A stretch of 64,000 bases of DNA from Amaranthus tricolor (taxonomy: Eukaryota; Streptophyta; Magnoliopsida; Caryophyllales; Amaranthaceae), in the NCBI RefSeq assembly GCF_026212465.1, contig NC_080052.1, forward strand, positions 19,980,038-20,044,037, written 5' to 3'. Positions 37,476 through 64,000 of the stretch are shown here, piece by piece. A program made the translations under genes and the position numbers. Within the stretch, counting starts at the first letter, position 1. Each line of letters begins with the position of its first letter. The notes under the pieces are model-generated. The model searched no databases, was not told the DNA's origin, and saw only the letters and a list, made by a program, of their open reading frames with translations.

Positions 37476-37753
37476 TTACAATATACTTAATGCCTATTAT
37501 ATTCACTTAATGTTCACTTATTATATTCTTAATGCTTATTTACAATATACTTAATGTCCACCTAAAAGGTACTTATAATGCCTACTTACAATATTCTTAA
37601 TGTCTACCTAGAATTTAGCTTACTAGCCTACTTACCTTATCCTTAATGTCTACTTACAATATCTTTAATGCCTATTTACAATATACTTAATGCCCACCAA
37701 GTAAGTAGTACTTACATTATTCTAAATGTCTACTTATAATATTCTTAATGACT
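37476..37753. repeat. Degenerate minisatellite, about 22-bp unit
   Basis: About twelve variants of a unit like ACAATATACTTAATGCCTAC, with the TTAATG core recurring every 20-24 bp. It begins about 260 bp upstream of the TATA box of ORP copy 2. Confidence 0.8.
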
Positions 37754-39898
37754 ATCGAAAAATTTACTCTATATTTTTCTTTTTCGATCGGCCCAATTAA
37801 AGATAATCTCTTAAAAAGACCGTATCTCACAAGAATTCGTGTGAAAATAATATATATATATATATATATATGTACAACTCTGCTACTTTTTTAGTGCTTG
37901 TTGCCTGTTCATACCAACTCCTCTTTTGAGATTTGAGTTTGTTTAAAACAAGAAGATATTAAATGTCGTGTGTACATATATTTAAAAGATTCCTTATTGA
38001 AATATTTGAGTGGTTTTGTTGAAAGTGTTTAATACTACTATATTCAAATTTATAATTTAATGAGTTATTATATGAAATTAATATGATTAATTGATGTTCC
38101 TGTGTGGTTTTGTAGAATAATTAATTAAGAAGTTAATATTCTGCTATATGATTAATCAAGAGTAATTTGCTGGTGGAAGCCTGTTTTGGATATCTTGTCA
38201 AGCTATGCAGTAAGATCACCTGAGAAGATGATTGTGCCTGTAAAATGCAACAAGGGGTTAGCAGGGCCGAAATGTTTTTCCAGGAACCCACTCCAACGCC
38301 CAAGTCAGTATCAATCTGAGACAAATTGCTTATTAGGTCCTTCCAGGAGCATAGTGACTACAAGGTGGATAACTACTTAGAACTTATTTATATGTGAGGT
38401 CTTTATGATTATCTGACAAATGTTCTTTTGAAGATTTAATTATCACAATTGCAATTACTCTCTTATATTTATGATTGTGTTATTAATGTTCTTCTGAAAA
38501 TCAATGTAGGTTCTTGAAATTTAATTGTAATAACTCCTTAACAATAAATTACTTAAAGTTCTTTGTATCTCTCTCTTAATGGTAGAATTTAGTTACCTCA
38601 TTTATGTGCCCCATGAAGTGTATTTACAGCCTATCATTGTGCATCTAGAGCATTCCTTCTGTTATTTCATCGATCCCCAAAATTCTCGTGCATGTTATTG
38701 TTGCTGCCTTTTGACGTGTTGATTTCTCCCCTGTTTTGGTGGTTTTTCCTCTAGTTTAAATGACGCTCTTTGCCTCTTCTATTAACACGTGTCCCACTAG
38801 CTTGTAATAATCTTCAACAATGGACAAGTGTCTTGCACTCGCACGTGACCTTCCCATGCACTAATACTCTTAATGCACGTTTAAAGTTTCTTCAATCTTC
38901 CCGGACAAATGCTACCAAATCTCCTTCTAATTTTATTAATTTCTCTCATATTAACATTAATTTAATCCTCTCAGATAGTTTCCTACCATAATTACTTATG
39001 ACTAATATTTTACCTATACAATTGATACCATATTATAGTTTTAATATCTAATAAATAAAATTTATGAAAGCAATTAGACTTTGCTTGAAATAAATTTAGA
39101 CTTTGCTTAAAATCAATGTTTACTAATATGATGATTAAGTGATGAACGATGACAACTTAATATTTACAAACTCCAAGAAGCAATCGTAACTCGTGCACTC
39201 GCCAGTCGCTAACCACCCACAGGTCTGCCAACTTCATGCTCAATATGCGCCACCATGGTCAACGGTTAACCACCTTACAAGGCCACTGGTCGCTGCGCAT
39301 CTTTTCTGACTCTTACAAACATTGTGCACAAGGGTTCTTGCAGGTCCTAGCAGAATGCAATCCAATACTGCTTCTCTGCAGCTTGGTTGATAGACTGTCT
39401 CTTGTGCTCCCGATGCTCAAACTTAATGTTACATTGAATCTCGAATAGCGCAATATGAAATATGCTCCGAATATGATATTACGAAGTTCTTACGAAGTTC
39501 TGGGAGAATAAAAGTACGTTTCGATAATCAAAATTATTATTATGATATTACACCTGATCAAGTAACTTACAATACAATTTCCTCTTCCGTAGGCTTTTTT
39601 GGTTACCAAAGTCGATCGCTAGCTTCTTTACATGGAAATCACCAGCGGAAGAGATCAAACTAAATCTATAATATACTTGTTCTAGAGAAAAATACAACAT
39701 GATTAAACCATATTACAACAATAATTATCCGCCAAAAAACGAAAAAATTACTACCTAGGAAGGAAGCGAGCGACTTTCCCACCTATACACGATCTTTCTT
39801 CACAACCCTATTCGATATTTATATCATGCCTTCTCAACACACCGGCTTTTTGGTGTAGGATGTCTTAAACTCGTGCTTTATCGACAAACATCCCTGAC
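37754..39898. other. Region between ORP copy 2 promoter and subtilase 3' end
   Basis: I recognise no gene. Frames at 38186-38380, 38770-38991 and 39236-39448 have no known motif. The part right of about 39450 probably holds the 3' UTR of the subtilase. Bases 39165-39445 are less AT-rich than the surroundings and may be a decayed insertion. Confidence 0.5.
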
Positions 39899-58188
<18,290 letters not shown>

Positions 58189-58207
58189 ACTTCAGCAGCA
58201 CATTACT

Positions 58208-58980
58208 TCTGTATATCAGAAATAACTCGTATTTAGTGCTAAAGTAAGCCAAAACAGAACACTAGTATAGTACTATAGTTACCCCACAATGAGAACTCCT
58301 TACATAGCAAGCAAAAAGAATCATTTACTAACAGAATATAAACTTAGTAAAGAATAAGCAAGATATGATCACATCAATCATACATTTATAGTGATTCTGA
58401 CAGTCAGATTCAGCACAAGATCTAGATAATTAAACCTGTAAAATATACACTCATAGTTTTAATTTTAGAAAAAAAAAAGGTGGGTATACAGAAAGGGAAG
58501 GTTGTCTGCTTTTTTCTTCATCTTTCAAAATTTTTCTCAAATTGAAATTATATAATGCTGAATAATCTAACATACACCACACAAAAAAAAAAAATAATCT
58601 AACATACACATTACACACACAAGAAAGGAATTAAAAGACCCAATATATTATTCACACTACTGGTACTTGTGTACTAAAATGAAAAGTCACAAGAAAAAAT
58701 TGAAGAAAAATGAAAAGTAAAGATCTTTAAGTCACATTAATCCAAAGCAAGGAATCAGGCCAAAAAATTGTAGGGTAAGATAGAATAAAATGAAATTGTA
58801 CCCAGTTGGATTATATGGTGGGTTAATGAAATCCCAGAAATGAGATGATGAACTGATGGTACTAAAGTGAAAGAAAGAAGAATGATTTAGTGAGACTGTG
58901 AGAGTGAGAGTGAGAGTGAGAGTGGGACTGAGAGAGGAATAGAGAAAGGTAGATAGGGTTTTAATTGAGATAATAATTAA
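58208..58980 (-). promoter_or_regulatory. Inferred 5' UTR, leader intron and promoter side of the subtilase
   Basis: A good acceptor (ATATACAG|AAGTAATG) lies about 20 bp upstream of the ATG. A donor (CCAACTGG|GTACAA) ends a likely leader exon at 58802, giving a 5' UTR intron of about 590 bp. The leader contains a CACTCT-type pyrimidine repeat (about 58893-58925 on the minus strand), as often seen near plant transcription starts. A very short upstream frame (ATG TGC TGC TGA) precedes the main start. No clear TATA box. Confidence 0.45.
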
Positions 58981-59098
58981 GTGGGAGTATAACAAAAAGG
59001 CGCCAGACAAAGAAAGCCAACGTGGAGGGTCTCCTGTAGTTCTTGTCTTTGTGTGATTACTTTATCTTTGATTTTATTATTTTTTATTTTATTTAAGT

Positions 59099-59353
59099 AT
59101 TCTCTCCGTTCTCTAATGTTTTTCCCATTTAAAATATTTTATTTTAAGAAGAAAGAAATTTAATTAATGTTTTTACATATATTTAGAAGATAAAATATAT
59201 CCATATGAGATTTCGTTAGATTCGTCTTAACGTATACTTTTTATCGTGTATTTTTTAGAATTTTTTATTAATTGTATTTAGAGATATTGAGGTTTAAAAT
59301 TTACATTAATAACTGCGCAAAAAATGGAAAGAAAAAAAGACCAAAGGAGTATA
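59099..59353 (+). mobile_element. Stowaway-type MITE (family A, copy 4)
   Basis: It runs from TATTCTCTCCGTTCTC to AAAGGAGTATAT. The inner TTAGAAGATAAAATATAT and TGAGATTTCGTTAGATTC match the 7916 copy closely. It lies just upstream of the subtilase promoter region. Confidence 0.75.
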
Positions 59354-59524
59354 TAGTAGGTTGAGAAAAAATATTGCATATGATTTGATCTCATGACTTT
59401 TGTTTAGAAAAGATAATACTTTCCATAACTTTTTTGTTTTAAAGCAACGAACTTCCTTCGTTCTCAATAAATTATAATGGTAATATATGTCACAAAGTCT
59501 TAAAAAGGATGGGATTATTGAATT

Positions 59525-60170
59525 GTGAGTGTTGTGTCAAGTCTCAAATCTCAAGCTATTGGTGAAGAGTTTGATCACCTCATACCTCATGCACTATCTT
59601 GCACTTTTGAGAGTAAAGATGTGAGTATCATGACTTATAAAGGATTGAAGTTTGAATCACTTGATGAAATGATCAAGGTGGAAGACTGGGTATGCTTTGA
59701 TGATTGCAAGGGAATGCCAAAGGAGGCTTGCTTAAGTGGGCCGAGCATAGTGACTCGGTCGAGCTGTTAACCAGGAGCAAAATAGAATGTTCTAAAGAGG
59801 CGCTCGACCTGGTCGAGCAAACCCCAGCTTGCAAAATACGTCAGTTTCTGTTTTGTGCGGGAAAGTTTGTGGGCTTTTAGCCTTTTGTCCTACGATTTTC
59901 TAATATGTTGTATGGCTATATAAGAAGTCTTAGAGCATCATTAGGAGTAAGAGAGCAAGAGAGTTCTTCATTGTATTAGTGAGTTTGTGAGAGTCCACCA
60001 TTAAAGATGAGGTCTTTGCTTTGAGAGGTTGTTCTTAAAGCTTGTGTGGGTTGTCATTAATGTATTGTTAAGTATATTAATGAAAGTAATCCTTATTTGA
60101 GGGGGAAGTATCCATAGATACCTCATAAATCTTGTGTTTTATCTCCATTGTTGTTGTGCTCTGTTTTGGT
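59525..60170 (+). mobile_element. Solo-LTR-like element with GCTCGACC palindromes, copy 3
   Basis: It starts with a peptide-like stretch (PHALSCTFESKDVS, about 59578) related to the one in the 23760 element. Then come CTCGGTCGAGC and GCGCTCGACCTGGTCGAGC (59752-59820), a TATA box (GGCTATATAAG, about 59913) and an end reading GTATCCATAGATACCTCATA and CTTGTGTTTT (about 60107-60140), matching the reverse-oriented 23760 copy. No retroelement genes. Confidence 0.55.
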
Positions 60171-60239
60171 TATTTTCTTTGTGCATTTTGTTCTTGTTTG
60201 TTCTTCACCAAATATCATAGCCCATTCACAACAATGAGG

Positions 60240-61788
60240 ATGATATTGAAGCGAAGTTGAAATATGTTGATAAAAATAAAAGAAAGTGAAAACTTTTCCA
60301 AAAAAATTATAACAAAGTAAACGAGACGGGCTAAAAAGAAAAGTGTTGTAATCTCTTAGAGACAGAGAGTGGTATCATTAACGTATATTGTTAGTACTAT
60401 ACTAATAGTCTACCTTGCCCAGACTCAAGTTTTATCTCAATTGAAGAGCAAGTATTGCCTTTTCAGGTAAGGTTTATGATTCGGTTCTCACCAAGTCATC
60501 CCTTTTCTTGAGCTTATCTTGTAATAAAATATGTTTTCCTTGTTCTTAAAGACTAGATTTCTCTAGGAAAAAATAATCAAGTATTTTGGATTCTCTATGT
60601 GGGTCAAGTGAAATGAATCAGACTATGCTATACTTGTTTCATGAGTGCACTGGTAAACGGGCTCGATTCAAAAGTAAAGTTCGTTTCGAAGAAGCAATGT
60701 GCTCGATTTAAAAGGTAGAGGTCGCATTAGAAAAGGCAATGGGTTCGACTTAGAAGTAGACTTCATGTATGAAGAAGCTACGGGCCGGGCTCGGACGAGC
60801 ATCATTTATTGGAACGAGCAAAAGAGCAAAGCAATAAAGGAACTTTGACCCTGCTTGATCGAATGTTTTGATTTAGATCTTCACTGCAATATACCATCAA
60901 TACATCAAAAGTCAATACATAGATAGTAAACAAATTTTTCTAAAAATTAAGATAGATAGTAAATAAATTTTTCTAAAAAGTCAATACATCAAAAAAATTT
61001 TCTTTATTCATGGAGCGCCTTTGTCAGTTACAAAATTTAGAGAACGATCGAGTTTGTTTTTGGGAAGTCTAGTTAGAATCCATGTGAGAGAACAAAAGAT
61101 AAGACAAGAGAAGTGCAAGAAAAGAAGCATACAACTAATTTTTTAAAACCCTAATGTTTGAGAAGCGGGGTTCAAAAAGAATGATATTTCTGTTCAATCA
61201 AAAAAATTTTAAATAACTATAACAGTTAAAAGAGTTTGCATTTAAGTATAAAAATTGATGTTTAGCGAGTTCAAAAAGAATACAAGAAAGATTTAAGACT
61301 TTGTGAGTTTAAAAAAATGGCATTCTCATTTAAGTTGAAATGTTTGGCAGGTTTGAAAAAAATGGCATTTAGGTTCAATTAAAAGAAAACTTATTGATAC
61401 ATTAATCAAAATATTGATATTTGGTGGGTTCGAAAAGATGGCGTTCCACTCAATTAATCAAAATAAAAATAAAAGTTATGACCTTAGGGAGTTCAAAACA
61501 AGGAACGTTCACACGTCATACCAAGCATTTCATAAAGACCATCCTTACTACTAGTTTGTATGATCAAAAAACCAATAGCAGATATCCAAACTAAAGCGGT
61601 TGGAGTCTGGGCATTTGAAAATACTTTATGCAAATTGGGGGTTTTGAAATTCTCATAGCACAACTCAAAAAGAAGTATTCCAAAATAGAACAAAATAGAA
61701 ATTGAATGTTAATAATTAGTTTTTTCCTAAATTATGTGTGATAACTAATATTTATTAGTTATGCTATTTTTATTGAGTTAGGATATAC
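60240..61788. other. Intergenic stretch, no gene seen
   Basis: AT-rich. It contains GGGCTCGATT / GGTTCGACTT-type short repeats around 60640-60800 and several variants of GTTCAAAAAGAATG...GCATT (about 61160-61450) that look like a decayed tandem repeat. The 61493-61693 reverse frame has no recognisable motif. Confidence 0.5.
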
Positions 61789-61998
61789 TACTCCGTCCTC
61801 TTTTAATTGCATCAAAGAATGGTGTGTAATAAAAGAGGAGAGAGAATCACTTGTTTGGATGAAATTAAAAGAGAGTTAAAATGTGTAGATGAGATTAAAA
61901 GAAAGTGGTAGGTCATTGTCCAAAAATAAAAATAATGCAAATTAAGTATGACGCACCAAAATGGAAAATAATGTTAATTCAATGGGATGGAGGGAGTA
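61789..61998. mobile_element. Stowaway-like MITE
   Basis: TACTCCGTCCTCTTTTAATT on the left and AATGGGATGGAGGGAGTA on the right give terminal inverted repeats with TA flanks. 210 bp. The inner sequence differs from family A. Confidence 0.7.
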
Positions 61999-62844
61999 TA
62001 TCTTTTGATCCCAAGACCTTATCTGAGAAAGACAATACTTACTCCAACTGAAATAAAACATGATTCATTATTCATTTTATAGCTTTACTCCTTTTTATAT
62101 GCATGAAAGAGACTTGAAAAATACTCCTTCACTCCTTTTCAGATTGCAACAAAAAAACTTTATACAAAGATTAAAGATAGTTGATATGAGTAAATGAGAT
62201 AAAAAAAACAGTAATAAAAGCATTTCCGTAAAAGAAATTGTAGCAAAATAATCTTCACCTTCTATTTTAGTTGGTTAGAATAAATTTGCTTCAAAACTAA
62301 TTTGGAACATGAGTTATCATTGTAACATATCTTTTGCTTTATTTTCTCTCAACTTACAAGAGAATAAACTAACAAATTCACTCAATTCATTTTCTTAAAA
62401 TTCTATCATGCAAAATCTGAACACACTGAAGTATCGTCATAATCCAAGAAGCAAATGGTAAATACGTTGTGAAATACTTAAGAAAATCTATGAAAAGTCA
62501 AAAATGTTTCACCTTTTTTTATGATAATCATAATTTGCTAGGAAGGAAAAGCAAATAATAGTCGCCCTTTTTTTGGAAAATAATTATTAATATAATTGGT
62601 ATTAAATAGACTATTGGTAGATTCATATAACTTTGCTTTCATGAGAATTTTTGGAAAATGTTAAGATTAACATCACTATAATGTTGTGTTTAAGTCAAAA
62701 AAATAAATAAAAATTCCTATAAAAATAAAGTAAATATTGTGATTGAATTTTTTCATGCACATGGGCACTCACATGCATAGAGTATGGTTGACAAAGGCAC
62801 AATATTGCGTAGACTTAATATAACACCTCGTTATTTTATTATGT

Positions 62845-64000
62845 AACTCCCTCCGTTCCTATATGTTTTTCCACTTTGGGTATTTCATAAAGATTAAGAA
62901 AAATAGAATCTTTGGTGATAGTGGGTATTATTTTAATATATAATAGTGGGAAGTAATGATTGTATTGGAATAATAAGAGAGAAATTAATTGTAGATATAA
63001 TTAAATAATAAAAAAAAATGTGATTTTATTGTAGAGAGAGAATTTACATGGAGGGAAAGTAACCACTTTCCAAATTGGGAAAGTTTACATTTTTGGTTCT
63101 AAAAAAAAGGAGGCAAAAATTAGAAGTACACGGACCAAATACAAAATTTCCAGCCATCCAAAACAGCATAATTTGGCCTTGCGTTGGCCAAATTAGAAAT
63201 ACATGGATTAATATAATGAAGAATTACAAGTACAATCTCCAAAAAAATGACCTTACAAATTCCTAATTATCTTATTTTAGCATAAAACAGCAGCCTCACA
63301 GTACTTGTCCAGCAAACAGTATCAAAAGTCCAGCAAACAGTATCAAAAGTCCAGCAAACAGCCTCACAGCAACTATATTAAACCCAAACAGCAGCCTCAC
63401 TCCCACCAAAAACAACTGTCCAGCAACATCATTAGCCTTGTAATGGCTTCAAACGATGAAGATGAGGTAGAGGGGGCTTGGTATTTTGGATCAAATGCAT
63501 ACGATCCAGAGTCAAGCTCCAGTTCCGACGAGGAACCACAAGAAAATGATGCACAACAAATAGAACAGCAACATCAACGTAAAACAAGGCTTACAAACGA
63601 CATGAGACATCTCATTTTACATGAAATGTTGTCACTTAAAGTAAGTGACTCACTCCCACATGGTACATTCGTACGAATAGCAAACAAATACGGTTACACA
63701 CCAAGAACAATTCGAAACATATGGAAACGTGCAATTGAAACCAAAGAATAAAACAAGCCTTATGTTGTCAATTCAAAGTACAAGAATTGTGGAAGAAAAA
63801 GAGTTCAAGTGCCACCAAACGTACTTGAATCAAAACCAATGGGTGAACGTACATGCATAAGAGATGTTGCAACATGCTTAGACTTGGCACCAACAACGGT
63901 TTGGCGATTGATACGAAGGGGGGAGATTAAGGCACATTCAAATCCATTACACCCTTATTTAACGGATGCAAACAAGGCAAGAAGGGTTGAGTGGATTTTA
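62845..64000 (+). mobile_element. Plant mariner-like element (5' part, cut by window end)
   Basis: The 5' end at about 62845 reads TAACTCCCTCCGTTCC, the terminus shared by plant mariner-like and Stowaway elements. About 600 bp of untranslated sequence follow, including three copies of a 21-22-bp GTCCAGCAAACAGTATCAAA unit (63308-63368), then the transposase. The 3' end lies beyond 64000. Confidence 0.8.
63443..64000 (+). pseudogene. Mariner-like transposase, N-terminal part with one internal stop
   Basis: ATG at 63443 (MASNDEDEVEGAWYFGS), then an acidic Ser/Glu/Gln-rich leader. Next is a DNA-binding helix-turn-helix region: LTNDMRHLILHEMLSL, then HGTFVRIANKYGYTPRTIRN. A TAA at 63749-63751 interrupts it. 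The same frame then continues open to the window end with NCGRKRVQVPP (about 63790), a second HTH (RDVATCLDLAPTTVWRLIRR) and HSNPLHPYLTDANKARRVEW. This is the N-terminal layout of plant mariner transposases. The catalytic DDD core would lie to the right. The single stop makes this copy probably non-autonomous. Confidence 0.82.

Noticed and set aside
38133..39448. Possible small genes left of the subtilase
   Set aside because: Short frames on both strands without recognisable motifs, and no splice structure that gives a longer protein.

Overview
This is a plant nuclear genome segment, from a eudicot judging by protein similarity. It is AT-rich, its genes have many GT-AG introns, and about half of it is transposon-derived. 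The sequence alone does not fix the species. I found no organised microbial-type system (no operons, CRISPR, phage or integron). The interest lies in how three host genes keep clean exons amid many layers of mobile DNA.

Host genes, all on the minus strand. (1) Two tandem paralogues encode small, single-domain oxysterol-binding-protein-related proteins (ORP4-like). Copy 1 has its CDS between 5764 and 1030 (382 aa, six coding exons). Copy 2 has its CDS between 36996 and 17969 (386 aa, seven coding exons). Internal exon lengths are identical (246, 97, 295, 103, 255 bp), so they are a duplication. The copy 2 introns are stuffed with mobile elements, and its start codon lies about 9.5 kb from the rest of the frame. 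(2) A subtilisin-like serine protease of the plant SBT2 group spans 58188 to 39899 (824 aa, ten coding exons). Its last intron is about 11.7 kb because a complete Copia retrotransposon sits in it.

Mobile DNA, left to right: LTR-like remnant (about 140-500); SINE-like repeat (1931-2053); Stowaway-type MITEs (4620, 7916, 35389, 59099 and others); an old Copia element (9112-13838, TSD CACTA); small inverted-repeat MITEs (15935, 18290, 18603, 22370, 35720); a foldback element with five regularly spaced palindromes (17446-17785); three LTR-like copies sharing GCTCGACC palindromes (19542, 23760, 59525); a 5'-truncated RTE-type LINE (about 25241-27209); a TRIM (27687-28157); a decayed Copia element (30450-35109) whose reverse transcriptase active site is changed; a nearly intact 10.5-kb Copia element (40959-51474, TSD GTTGC) with an extra ORF after pol; and a mariner-like transposon entering at the right edge (from about 62845, transposase cut by the window end).

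The three Copia insertions form an age series by LTR divergence (roughly 1%, 8% and clearly more, counted by eye). The two ORPs probably act in lipid transfer or sensing in the cytosol. The subtilase has a signal peptide, prodomain and complete catalytic residues, so it is a secreted protease. Nothing in the sequence links the two functions.
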